64,000 bases of DNA from Asterochloris sp. CNOR1 (Eukaryota; Chlorophyta; Trebouxiophyceae; Trebouxiales; Trebouxiaceae), in contig OZ017749.1 of assembly GCA_963969365.1 (NCBI GenBank), positions 62,001-126,000 of the forward strand, given 5' to 3'. Positions 1-12,112 of the stretch are shown here, piece after piece. Position numbers and translations under genes: made by a program. The notes under the pieces were generated by a model. That model had not been told where the DNA came from. It saw only the letters and a list, made by a program, of their open reading frames with translations, and made no database searches. Position 1 is the first letter of the stretch; each line of letters begins with the position of its first letter.

Positions 1-60
1 CTGCGGCTGCCTGCCATCCGTATAGCCTCTAGCCTGCCAGCTGCAACCAAACCCACGCAC

Positions 61-3000
61 ATGGCCTCCCTCCAGCAGGCAGCCGAGGAGCAGGCAGGGG
101 CAGGCGGTCTCATGGCCAGCAGTGCAGGGAGCGGCGCCCACTTGGGCTCCTCCATGAACAGCAGCACAACAGCGGGGAGCTGGCTGGGAGAAGGCTTGGA
201 CGGGCACCGGCAGGTGCCATCTGGGGCGTGCCTGCTCAAGGACGTCGACCGCCTGAGCCCTCGAAGCTCCTCTGTTCAGGCCCAGGCTGCTGCGCCGGCT
301 GCTGTGACGATGTGGCGCCCCAAGAAGGCCGACAGCGCACCCAGCGTCATTGACTGCGGTGAGTCCAAAATGAACTCGATTCATGACTGGGAAAACTTGT
401 GGCACATGCGAAGCAGCACTCGCTTTGCGCACCAGCTGCTGGTAGCCCGGGGAGCGCAACTGTCTGGGAGAACCTTTGGCTGAGTGTGGGCCCAACTGCT
501 GTAATCATGGTTGCCTTGTGCTTGCAGTTGCTTGATTGTGTTCGCAGACACTGCCCTTTTTGCACAATGACTGCCCTGCAGCGCTGGTCTTCTATCATAG
601 CTTGTCAGGTGAAGGCTTCTGCCCAGGAGTGGCCTCCTAGGTGGACTAATGAAGGGTGGCCTGCATGACTACCCCCACACTGGAGACAAGTTGGCGATAG
701 AACAGCCAAGTTGACTGAGTGCTGCAGGCCAGCTCGTGTCACCTGTCCTGCCCTGCAGGTGCTGCAGCTGCCTGTTCTCACCGCTCAGCTCAAGTGTCTA
801 GGCAGCCCAGTGTCTCTACAGCTTGGTGTCCAACCTCGTACACCAGGCAAAATGCTAGACTGCAGCGCAGTCATTTTCAAGGCCATGTACCCTCCTACCT
901 CTGCAGAGTCTGTAACGTCCACTGGTGACACTGGCATGTGCCATCCCCGATGCAGGCGTGCTGGACACCAGACTGCAGCCGCAGTCCTGGTCAGGGCCAC
1001 CTAAACCCCCCTACCCCTGCAGATGGCCATCTGCTGGTGGCACTGACATGTGCCATCTGCACTCCAGACATGCTGGATGCTGGACTGCAGCGCAGGGCCC
1101 GTTTGAGGTCATGTGCCTGGGTTGCTGCTGGCACTGACGTGTGGCATGCCCACTGCAGACTTGCTGGAGCCAGACGCCTCTGAGTCATATGAGGGAGCCC
1201 CCCTGCCCGACAATGAGGAGGAGCGGCTGCAGGCACTGGCCGAGCTGGACATCATGGACACTCCCCCAGGTGGGCACCTGCAAGGGGTTAAGGTTTGCAC
1301 CTGGGGTCAGGGTTTGCACCTGAGGTGCTGTGCAGCAGTAGTGGGGACAGTGCAGAGAAGTCACCGGGGGCAGTCTGGCCAACAGTGCAAGACCCATCTT
1401 CAGACCACTCCCGTCCACATATGTTGTGGATGAACCAGGCTACACTGGAGGACGTCGGAGTCCAGTGTCCTCACCTGGGCTCCTTCTGGGGCTTGCAACC
1501 TGTCTGAAACCCGTCGGCAGCTCATCTGCAGACCTGTCCCTTCTGCTCCCCTTCTGACCCTCCGCTGCCGCCTGTCTGCAGATCAGGCCCTCATGGACAT
1601 CACCAAGCTGGTGGCCTCCATCTTCCGAGTGCCCGTCTGCGGGGTGGCGCTGGTGGATGAGTCACGGGTGTGGTACAAGGTGCGCGCCCAGGCATGGCAC
1701 CACAGGCCATAGCTGCAGCAGGCTGCCTCTGGTGGGAGCATGTGAGACGATCCAGCATCCAGCACTATCCCAGCCTCACAGGTCATCTTGCGGGCTGAGT
1801 GTCTACTGCATGGGCGGGCCGTGGCCCCTGCAGGTCATCTTGCAGGGCAGATGTGAACAGGCTTTTCAGGCTTTTCTGCATAATCAGGGTGTGATGGGCG
1901 TTCTCCTGCAGGGACACACAGCAAACATCGTCCGGTCTCAACAGCACTGCTCTGGCCCCACGCAACCAGTGAAGATCTTGTTGCTGTGCGGGCTGGGCGC
2001 GTTCTCTGTACAATCAGAGCACCATTCCCAACCAGTACCCCACACAGCTCTGTGCACACCAGACAGTTGCTTCGCAGCCCTTGCCGCGCACCTGCAGGCA
2101 CACTACGGGTCCGCCACGGAGCAGCCGCGGCGCCTTTCCTTCTGTGGGTGGCAGTTCCTCCCGGACGCGCCTGAGGTGCTCATGGTGCCTGACGCAACTC
2201 AGGATCCCCGGTGAGGCAGCGGCCGCTGCGTGCAGGTGTGAGCAGTGGCGCCTGGGCCAGACAGGTGCTGCCTAATGTGGCTGCAGGGCCTGACAAAAGT
2301 TAGGCCCCCAGTGAGGCAGCCGTGCTGTATGCAGTCACACACAGTGTTGGCCGAGCAGCACCTGTGCTGCCCAACGTGGCTGCAAGGCCGGATGTCACCC
2401 AATGTAGCTCGTGAAGCTTCTCCTGCCTGAGCAGGTCAGGGACTGAACCCTTGGTGGTGGCTGCAGGTTTGCTAACAACCCCATCGTGCGTCGGAAACCC
2501 TTTGTGCGCTTCTATGCCGGGGCGGCCCTCACCTGCTCCTCTGGGCACCGCATTGGCGCTCTGTGAGTATCTGCCAACTGAACCCGTCCGCGATTCCGCT
2601 GCATCAGGGAGCTGCTCAGCCGTGAGTGGGGGAGACTGGACCAGGCGGAAAGATATCTCTCAATCACAAGGCTGATTGAGGCCCAATTGGGTTCTGAGTG
2701 CCAGCAGCCTTTCAAAGTCTCACAATGACAAAGCATTAGTTTCCTCCCCGTGCAGGCAGGCCCCTGTCTGCAGCTGATCTGCGACTCTGTGTCTTCAACA
2801 GCACCCACACCACCTGTTACATGCAGACCCAGCCTCCTGCATGCAGGTCCAGTTCCGAGCGCCTCCTGCGTGCATTTGCTGCCAGTTTGCTGCCTTGTTA
2901 CAGGGTGTGCACCTGCATCAACGTTAAGGCAGGACCGGCAGGTGGCCTTTCTTACTTGATTGCAGATTCTGAAGCCTGGCCTGTTCCTCAAACCCCTGCA

Positions 3001-6000
3001 GGCCTGTTGACCTGCACCAATGGAGAAGTAGGGCAGGAAGTTGGCACCTCTTACCCAAGACCCTTTCACCAGAGTCCCTTCCACCAGAGCCCCTTCCACA
3101 TTTTGAACTTGATCGGCGTTTCCTGTGCCCCTGCAGGTCAATTGTCGACCGCCAGCCTCGCACTCTGGATGAGGAGGGGTGCCGCCTGTTGGTCAACCTC
3201 GCTGGGATGGCCATGCGCGAGCTGGAGAACGCGTCGCTTGTGAGGTGGGACTGCCAGGCTGCAGAGGGGTTGTGGTGGTGGGGTGCCAGACCTGTTCAGA
3301 CCGTAGGGCGCATCTCTGAAACCTGATACAGCCCGTTGGCTAATGCTGGGTTGCCGCTGTAAGGACAGCTGTAAGGACAGCGCTGTAAGGACAGCCAACA
3401 CCGCCATGTTGCTGGCCGGCAGATTGTGTTTAACATTTGTCTGTGTTTTACAGCATGCTCACTCAAGTCTGGGGGACAGCTGCAGCCGCTTGAACAGGGC
3501 CGCTGCTGTATGTGCACTACGTGGCTCTGCCCTTGGTGAGACGGCGTTGGTGGGGCTGGTGTGGTTCCTTTCGTGGTTCTGTGCATCTTAGGTGCTGCGC
3601 AGCCAAGCTTCCTGCTGGATGTCAGCATCAGGGTTGTCTGCAGTGAACAGCCAGGCACAGCACAATACCAGCACAATAGCGACCTTTCAATACAGCAGCA
3701 CTGAGAAATTGGGCAGTGGGCTGACATAAGGTGCAGTGAGATAGACCAGCCATTGAGTTGGCTCTGAGCGGTGCTCTCGCAGGACTGCATGTGCTCACCT
3801 GCCTCAGCAAAAAGCACCACTCCTAGGCCTGCTGGCCGTCAGACATTGTTGAGCCTGCTTGCAGCTCTACTGCAGGAAGCAGCTGAGCCGGAGCTACGAC
3901 CTGGGGGAAAACGCGGCGCTGGCGCGGGCCGTGGAGAGCAACCCTGACGCGCTGATGGTCTGTGACACGTCCCAGCCTGGCTGGCGGGTCCTGCTGGTCA
4001 ACGAGAAGTGGGTCCAGGCCACAGGTCAGGCAGCTGAAACCTCTGATCCATTGGGTCTGGCTAGCTGCAGCTTATGTGAGGAACACCACAGAGCAGCAGC
4101 CATGACAGTGGTCCCCAGGGTTTGGTGGTTGCTTACCTCTTCCCTTGGTTTCAGCAACCTGCAGCTTTTGTGAGAACCAGCAGGGAGCAGCCATGACAGC
4201 AGCCTTCCAGACTTCAAAGCTTGCCTGCTGGGCTGCTGGGCAGGCAATGTCTGCAGGATAATCTGCATGATCTCTGCTTTTGTGCTGGCTGCCACACGGC
4301 TTGCTATACAAGATGTCACTCTTTGCCAGGTCACAGAGTGCGTGCCTAGCAGCACCCACGCAATAGCTAGCTGATCAACAAGCAGTTGGTCGGCTCTTCA
4401 CAGGTTTGGCTGGCGGGTGGTCTGCCCTGGCTCTGGCTCAGTTGAACGCCTTTATACGACTCGTCAATGCCCAGTTTTAGCTGCATGACGGCAGTCGTAT
4501 GATCCCTGGGACCAATTGATCCGTTCTCAGAAGTGGGCCGTATGAAGGTGCAGAGCGTGCACATTGTGGGCGGGAGGGACTCCAGCACCATGCAGGCTGG
4601 CGTGGCGTCCGCTCCCTTTGGTGGCTGCACCAAGCGCCTGAACCCTCCTACAACATGCGAAGCTGCAAGTCAGGCTGTTGCTTGATTGATGCAGCACAGC
4701 AAACACCTGTCCTTGCCACTGCAGGCATACCCCGCGCTGATGCCACTGTCAAGGGCCCGTGGCAGCTGTTTGCAGTGCCCACCATGACAGAGGAAGAGCT
4801 CAACGACGTGTGTCGCACCAAGTCTCGGGGTCACCTGGACTTCTCCCTCACAGCCACCCTGCGGCACCACGCCGACAACCGATTGGAGCGGTCATTTACC
4901 CTCAGATTCAGGTGGGCTGCTAATGTTCATACCCCTGGCAGCTGCCATGCTCCGAGTCTGTGCAGAGTGTACCCGGGGTCACTGTTTCAGCCCTAGGCCT
5001 TTGCAGCTTGTTCCACCAGCTTGTTCCACTACAGCTTCTTTTCAACCGTGACTGTACTGCCCTGAACTGCATCAGAGGAATTTTGTCATGCGTCCTTTGC
5101 AGTCCTGCATGAAACAGCGCCCACCTTGCAACGATGCTCACCAGCGATGCTTGAGACAGCTGTGACGCAGAGCTGATGCACTTTCCAGTGGGCTCTGTAC
5201 GCATGTGGCAACGGATTGTGAGGGCCGCAGCACCCTGCAAATGCCTGCATCAGAGCAGGTGCTTGAAGCAGCACCTACTGCACAGCCCTGTGGCAGGTGC
5301 TAACTGAGGCTCTGCATCCCGTGCAGGCCTGTGGCCGAGGACTGCGAGGGGCCGGGCCTGCTTCGGGTGCCTGCCCCAGAGCAGCTCGAGGCGCTGGGCC
5401 CGCGCCGTGCCCTGTACTTTGTGAGCGTGACCCCGCGTGAGACGCCCGCAGCGGAGGCGCACTGGGCGGGGCAGCACAACCGCGCGCTGGGGCTGCGGCC
5501 GTCTCTGGAGCTGGAGCCCATCAAGACCCTCAAGATGGGGCCGCTGCTGGGCATGGTGAGCTCGTTCGTGGGGACTTGTTGTTTTGTGAGGGCAACAATC
5601 AGCGAGCAATCCCAATGGCAGAGGTGCGCTGGGCAAGGCAGCACAATCGCGCGGTAGGGCTCGGCCGTCTCTGGAGCTGGAGCCCATCAAGGCCCTCAAG
5701 ATGGGGCCGCTGTTGGGCATGGTGAGCTCAATCGTGGGACTTTTTGTTTTGTGGGCGCAAAAATCAGTGGGCGATCCCAATGGCAGAGGTGCACTGGGCA
5801 AGGCAGCACAACAGCGCGCTGGGGCCACGGCTGTCTCTGGAGCTGGAGCCCATCAAGGCCCTCAAGATGGGGTTGCTGCTGGGCATGATGAGCTCGATCG
5901 TGGGACGTTTTGTTTTGTGAGGGCAACATTCAGCGAGCGATCCCAATGGCGGAGCTGCACTGGGCAAGGCAGCACAACCGCGCGTTAGGGCTGCGGCCGT

Positions 6001-9000
6001 CCTTGGAGTTGGAGCCCATGAAGGCCCTCAAGATGGGGCCGGCTGTTGGGCATAGTGAGCTTGACTGTGGGGATTTTTGGTTTGTCGGCACAAAGCGGTC
6101 GACCCCAGTGGCGGAGGTGCACTGGGCAAGGCACAATTGCGCATTGCGGGCACGGCCGTCTTTGGAGTTGGAGCCCATCAAGACCCTCAAGATGGGGCCG
6201 CTGTTGAGCATGGTGAGCTTGACCGTGGGACTTGACTGCTCAGTGAGCTGCAGCAGTGACTCGCTGGAGGCTTGAGGGATAGGCGGGTGAACAGTCACAG
6301 GGTTCAGGGCTCAGGCTTGGGGTTTACCACTGGAGCGAGCTGGGTTCATGCTGGACTCAAAGGGCATTTCAAAGGTCAACAAGTACCTGCTTTGGGTCAG
6401 GAGAGTTTGGCTAGTGTTCAGGAGAGCTGGGGCAATAAATGTTCACCAATGTGGGCTTGAGCCCTTCAAGCCTGTCCAAGCTGTGGACTTGGCTGCTGGG
6501 CTCCCTGAGTCCAATTGAGGGGCCCTTGCCACTTGACTTGAGTTTTCGGCTGTTTTTGTGCTTTGACCCCTTGAGGGTACTGTATCCAGCCATCCACAGC
6601 TGGATTGCACAGCAGCCCTTGAGGACATTCTGTGTGGTGCAGTGTACAGTGCAGCACAGCACCTGCTGCACCCACACCAGCAGAGCAACACCGCGTTACT
6701 CAAGAACATTTGAGGTTGTGTGCGGCCCACTAGACGCCAATATGAGCAGGGATGCCGCCGCAGATGGCAGCTTGGATGCATGGCCCACTTTGAAGGTTCC
6801 CCTCAGGCATCGAAACTCTTGTTGCCCAAGCACAGAGACAGCCATGGCATTGGCCATCAGGGCTCCTGCACCTGCCAGCAATGCATTCAATGCCTGCTCG
6901 TCCTTCTCAGCAGCAGCCTCGTAGCACCTGCAGGCTTCCCTGCACGTGTCTGCTTCCAGAAGAATGGGGCCCTTGCCGTGCCTTGCAGGGCCCCGCACTG
7001 CCCTTAGCCTGCCTTGTGCCTTGCAGGGCAGCTCAGGACGTGTGTACAAAGCCACCTGGAACGGCGCTGTCGTGGCAGTCAAGGTCAGTCCATAGAGCCG
7101 CATTCTGCAGCGCCTGACCAGTTCAGCTCCATACCTGCTCGCCCTGCAATGTGCCAGCCAGAGCAAGCTTCTGGCTGCACATCAATCTGGTTGTCAAGGG
7201 TAGCAGCTTCAACATGGTGCTCAACTCTGCACAATAGATACCAAGTCTGTGGCCCCTACCTGCTCAGTTTGCATGGGCAAGGCCTTGCTGCCAACAGTAA
7301 TGCCTGGCAAGTGACCGCTGTCATGCCCTGCTCAAGTTGGGTGCCTGACAGCAGGACAGGGCCCTAGGCTCAACTGCTTGCTGTGTCTGAGTTGACCTCT
7401 GTTGCAGATTGTGGAGACAGTGTTGGGTGCAGCAGTCCAGGAGGCTGAGGCCCCCATGCCGCTGGAGGCCATGCTGAGCATGGATCTCAGTCACCCCAAT
7501 GTAATACAAATGTGAGGCTTGCAGTGCAGGTGTTGCACAGAGAACTCTGGATTGTAGATGCTGCATCACCTGGCCTCCAGCAACAAGGCATGGTGAAGTG
7601 TGGTCAGGCATTGCACATTGACAGTGGCCAGTGCCAGCACATGCGGCCACTGCATGGCAGTTGCTCTCAGGGATGGTTCAGGTGATGCAGATTGCAAGTG
7701 ACATGCTGTGGGTCTGCTTGCAAACCTAAAGGTTCAGCCGGGGCCGCACAACACCAGCCCACACCTCCTGTGTTTGGCCACCCCTTCCAATGAAAGCCCT
7801 GGCCTGATGGGTTCCAATGCGGTTGCAAGCACTCAAAGCTAGTTGTAAGACCGTCCTGGCAGGCCCATCTGCTCTGCCACAGTCACTGCCAAGCAGCAGT
7901 GCAGCTGACATCAGCATGGCTGCTGCAGGTACACTTTCCATACCAGAGTTCGAGAGGTGAGTTGAGGCACTGCTCCATGCTTCTCAGCAGGCTGCCTGGT
8001 CTGTGCCAGCGAAGCACCTTGCCATCCTTCCGTGCGGCAAAGGCTTTGTATCACGCTTCAAGTTGCTGATCGTTGAAGATCATTGACCGCACAGTGCAGT
8101 GGCTGTCATGGCAACAGCTACTCTGAAAAGCAATTGGGCAGCCTCTCCCAAGACAGCATTTTGCCGTTGCTCCTTCATGTAGGACTCCCCTGATGACAGC
8201 GCTTCCCCGGGCGACCCGCCGCGACAGGTCTTAGAGACCTGGATGGTTCTGGAGTTCTGCAGCAAAGGCAGCTTGCAGGATGCCATGGACAGGCCAGTGC
8301 CCTGCAGCCTGGCATGGCTGTTGCATGCCTGCAGCAGCTGGCCTTCTGTCTGCAGCTTGTGCTGCCGCAGTGCAGCTCCACAGCAGGCAGCACAGCTGGT
8401 GGCAGAACAGCAGAGCATGCCACAAACAGCGGATGCTGCTGCCCTGATCTGCAGTCAATACTCCCTGCACCACCGCCATCTCTTGCTGTGACCACATGGT
8501 GCGAGTCTGGCTCAGCCAGCGTCAAACCCTGCAGGGGTTCCTTCCGGCGGCGTGGCACCAATGACGGCTCAGCCAATCTGGGTGCCATTCTGGAGACGGC
8601 GGTCGAGATTGCAGGCGCCATGGCCCACCTGCACTCCCTGGACATCCTGCATGGAGACCTGACGGCTGCCAACATCCTGCTGACCAGCAGCACTGGTGAG
8701 CTCACAATGCGTGTCCCACACCACAATTACGACGCACATCATGGGACAATCTGTGACACTGTCAAAGCCTTCATGTGGGTGTGCCATGGGGTGGCATGTG
8801 GTCAACTACCCGAGGTCAGGGGGCCCGGTTGACAATCAGGCTTCCTGAGGAGGTTGCTTGCTGGGCTCTGCCTGCCTGGGCTGGAAGCTCTGCAGCTTGT
8901 GAAGGACACAGCATGCGCCTGATGACTGACTACAGCCCACAGTGCTCTTTTGCTGGCCTGCTGCTCACGCACCCCACACCTTGCTACTGCTGCAGACGGG

Positions 9001-11308
9001 ACGCGTGGGTTCACCGCCAAGGTGGCTGACTTTGGCCTCAGCCGCATCAGCTGCGCCACTAGCACTCAGACAAAGACATGCGGGACCATCAGCAGCATGG
9101 TGAGCCCAGACCCTAACCCTGAGCACTCCTGGCTTGCTGTCTGATTCAAGCTGAAAAAACACATGCTGGTAGCATGTGCTGGCCTTGCAGCATCTAGTAG
9201 CACCGCAGCTCGACTGATGATGCAATGCAGCCTCTTGCCGGTGGCCGGCCATGTCCAGTTGTCAACATGGCAGCCGTTCGCCTGCAGCAGACCCTGAAGC
9301 CTAAGCCTCCTTTTCCTGGCTGCAGCCTCCGGAGCTCATGCTAAAAGGTGAGCATGGTCTGTCTTTGCAACAAAGCATGTGGTGTTTTGCTGGGCGCATT
9401 AAGGAATCGAGACAAGCCTTCAAAGCGGGCGCCGCCCTTGCTGTCATGAGAGAAGCAACTCTTGCATTGTGCCATGAACACAATGACTTTGCTGCTGTCA
9501 CACGTTGTGCCTGCTCCTGCGCCGTAAAATGTTAGCCCTTGATCCTTGCACCCCTTCTGCAGGCATCATGACTAAGGCCACAGACGTGTTTTCCTTTGGG
9601 GTCCTCTTACACGAGATGTATACAAGTGAGCACTGGTGCCGTCTTTGCGTCAGGAGTGACACAGGGAAGCACAAATACAGCAGCACGCATTCTGTTGGGC
9701 ATGCTGGTGTGCTGCCGGCTTGAGCCTGTCTCAAGTGCCAAGCTACATGGTCTGTGCACAGGCAGGCGCCGCCTAGGGGCAGCCAAGCAGCCAAAAAGGA
9801 TTGTCAAGAGGCAGCCTGTCTGCAGGATCTGCTGCAGCTTAGCGTGCTGCCCTCCACACCACTGTCTGAAAGAGCACTATCTGACGGGGCACACAATCAC
9901 ATGTGCAGCCTCAGGTGCTGAGGGGCCCCTGCAAGGTCTGTTCAGCTTGCCACAGCTTTGGAGTGCTGCCCTGCACGCATCGTTGTTCAGGGGCACCCTT
10001 AACCATACAACCGCCCTGTACACCAAGTTGACGTGGGGCACCCTTGATCTGAATTGGACAGCCCCAGGGGGGCAGTGGTCCCAGCCTGCAAGCTAGCGGG
10101 CATGAGGGTTTTGCTCAATTTGACCTCAACAAATACTCTGAGGTGTGAAGGGTTTTCGTAGGGCAGCCCCACACGCTGTTCAAGCACATTCTGAGGTGTG
10201 AAGGGTTGATGGGGCAGCCTCACATGCTGTGGTCCTGCCTGCAGGCCAGCGGGCGTGGAGCGGCCTGAAGTTTGCCCAGATTGTGCACACTGTGTGCCAT
10301 GAGGGGCGGATGCTGGAGGCTCCATACGGGTGCCCCCCAGCCTTCTGGGTAAGCAGGTGCATGCGCGAAGCGGGTCTGCGCGTGCCAGTGCTGCTCAGCA
10401 GATGTTGCCTGGGTTCCACAGGTGCTGCATGCCGGAAGCACCCAGAGATGGGCCCCCCTTTCACAGCGCTGCCTTGCAGCATGCAGCAGTATCACAAAGT
10501 CAGGCCCAGCTGCTCCCAGTGTGCAGCACCTGTCTCCCTCAACTGCCCATGCAGCATGCAGCATAGATACACAAGCAGGCTGGGTCCACCCAAAGTAAGC
10601 CCTGGATGACACTCAGCCGGCTCTCAGCATGCAGCGATGATGTGAGCTGGGAAGCCCAGGCCTTGCTACTTCTGAAGTACAGCCTTTGTCTCTATCAAAT
10701 TGCCTCACAGCATGCAGCAATACATATTCAGGCCTGGCTATACTCAGAGTTCCCATATTGCTGATGTGTTGACCCTGGGTAGGCTATATGCCCCTCGCAG
10801 CTGGTTATGGCTACTGTGCTACAGGGGATTCAGGGGTTCACCTGGTTTGACGGGCTCTGAGCATCGCCCCAACCAGTGCAGTGCATTGGGGTTGACAAGC
10901 ATGACCCAGCATGGGGGCCATGCCCTGGGCACATGGCTACGTGCCCGGCCTGAGCGCTGCATCTGTTGGGCGGCAGGTGTGTGCCCTGCAGGCAGCAGGC
11001 TGGACAACATGCAGGAGGCCATCTCTTGAGCAAGTCCATGACCTCTGGCAGTCCATGGAGACATCTGCCAGCGCCTGCTGCCATTGTTGTTGGGGTTCCA
11101 GAACATGGTTTGGTCAGCAAACAAGTGTGCGGTCACACAGCTGTGCCCCTGCCTGCAGGACCTGACAGCGTCCTGCATGAACCACAACTACCAACTACGG
11201 CCCACATTTGCGAGCATCCTTGTCTCGCTGGAGGCGCTGCAGCAGCAGATGCAGGAGGACCCAGTGAGCATGACGACGCAAGGCTATGATTACCTCAACC
11301 TTCTCTGA
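61..11308 (+). CDS. GAF-PAS-TKL protein kinase (sensor kinase)
   Basis: Predicted soluble Ser/Thr(-Tyr) kinase with an N-terminal sensory half. Exons by conservation and phase: 61-358, 1159-1269, 1582-1679, 2098-2210, 2467-2562, 3137-3244 (together a GAF domain; motifs DNEEERLQALAELDIMDTPP, SFCGWQFLPDAPEVLMVPDA, FVRFYAGAAL); 3876-4024 (PAS-like, NPDALMVCD...LLVNEKWVQATG); 4725-4911; 5327-5555; then the kinase: 7027-7083 (P-loop GSSGRVYKATWNGAVVAVK), 7408-7511 (alpha-C, LSHPNVIQ), 7929-7956, 8183-8293, 8535-8695 (catalytic loop HGDLTAANILL), 8996-9099 (DFG), 9326-9347 (22-nt microexon PPELMLK), 9563-9625 (DVFSFGVLLHEMY), 10245-10348, 11159-11308 with stop TGA. Phases agree at most checked junctions. 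A PAS exon between 4024 and 4725 is probably missing. The exon before 8535 seems to need a GC donor. The catalytic loop is HGD, not HRD. The frame is open upstream of 61, so the true start may lie outside the window. Such GAF/PAS-TKL kinases are known from chlorophytes; the ligand is unknown. Confidence 0.85.
929..1180 (+). repeat. Three tandem copies of a splice-acceptor segment
   Basis: A block beginning CACTGRCRTGTG and running through an acceptor-like site into exon-like sequence (GTGCTGGAC, ATGCTGGAT, TTGCTGGAG) occurs at 929, 1041 and 1132, spacing 112 and 91 nt. Only the third copy leads into the GAF exon at 1159. Confidence 0.7.
5447..6225 (+). repeat. 166-nt tandem ladder of the kinase P-loop exon (original plus four copies)
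   Basis: The 3' part of exon 5327-5555 (LELEPIKTLKMGPLLGM, then donor GTGAGC) is repeated downstream. The marker GAGCCCATSAAG lies at 5514, 5680, 5846, 6012 and 6171, spacing 166, 166, 166 and 159 nt. Copy 1 is frameshifted upstream of the marker. Copy 2 is in frame but its donor GT has become AT. Copy 3 is frameshifted near its end. Copy 4 is in frame, with one codon lost, and keeps a GTGAGC donor. All copies lie in the intron before the P-loop exon at 7027. Confidence 0.9.
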
Positions 11309-12112
11309 TTGCCGATAGCAGGACAGGCCCTGCGCTGACTCCCCTAGCCCTGCTGTGCAGCAGGGTCCTGTTGGCCCCCTGCAGCACAGCAGCTCAAAGA
11401 GGCAGGCTGCCTTGCTGCCCACATCACAGCACACCAGCTCAGGGACGCATGCTGTTCTATCGCCCATTGCCAGCACAGCAACGTTGTGAGGTTATGCATG
11501 CAGCAACCCTTCTGAACGTCACCATGTTTGTGGCGATACAGCCCCCTGAGTGTCCTCTTCCCCGCCTGCTGCTGACTGATTTCGACAGGTCAAATGTCTG
11601 CCTGTTGGGGACATGCTGCTGTGCAGGTTTCTGCATGACGCCGTCCCCTTGGTCAAGTGAAGTTAAGCACAGACGCAACATGTTTCTGGGTATGTCACTT
11701 AGTGCAGTCTTTCATTTCTTGTCTGGTACCTTGGGAATATGCAAGAGCCACATTGATAAGGCTGTTCACGTGAACGGCAATGATGGATTTGCAGCTGCTG
11801 GCAGCTGAAAGTGACATGCATGCCAGCAGTGAAGTACAACACATTCATTCAATTCCTCTGATTTTTCTTTAAAGTTCTAAGCAGTGGCCTGCTGGTGCCA
11901 TTGCCAGTCTCTGCCGCCAGGAAACCAGAGCTTGGACTTGCTGCCTGACAAGGAGGTGTCAGATATCAGGGTGGTGCGCAATTCACAATTCGAGAAGTCT
12001 CTACTCAGTTCACCTGCAGTGTGAACAATGAAAGCCTTCACCATGGTCCATCAGCTATTACTTTCTGATGTGCGATGCAATGATTTGTGTACAAAAACAA
12101 CAATGAAGCATG
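11309..12112. other. Convergent intergenic region
   Basis: This stretch lies between the stop codons of the kinase (+) and the histidine phosphatase (-). Short open frames here show no recognisable domain, so it is best read as two facing 3' untranslated regions. Confidence 0.6.

Noticed and set aside
2512-3141. 209-codon minus-strand frame
   Set aside because: It is antisense to GAF exons of the kinase that join in phase on the plus strand.
9109-9124. ACCCTAACCCT as a third telomere tract
   Set aside because: It is only about one and a half units and of a different type (TTAGGG-like) from the two TTTAGGG tracts; chance is sufficient.
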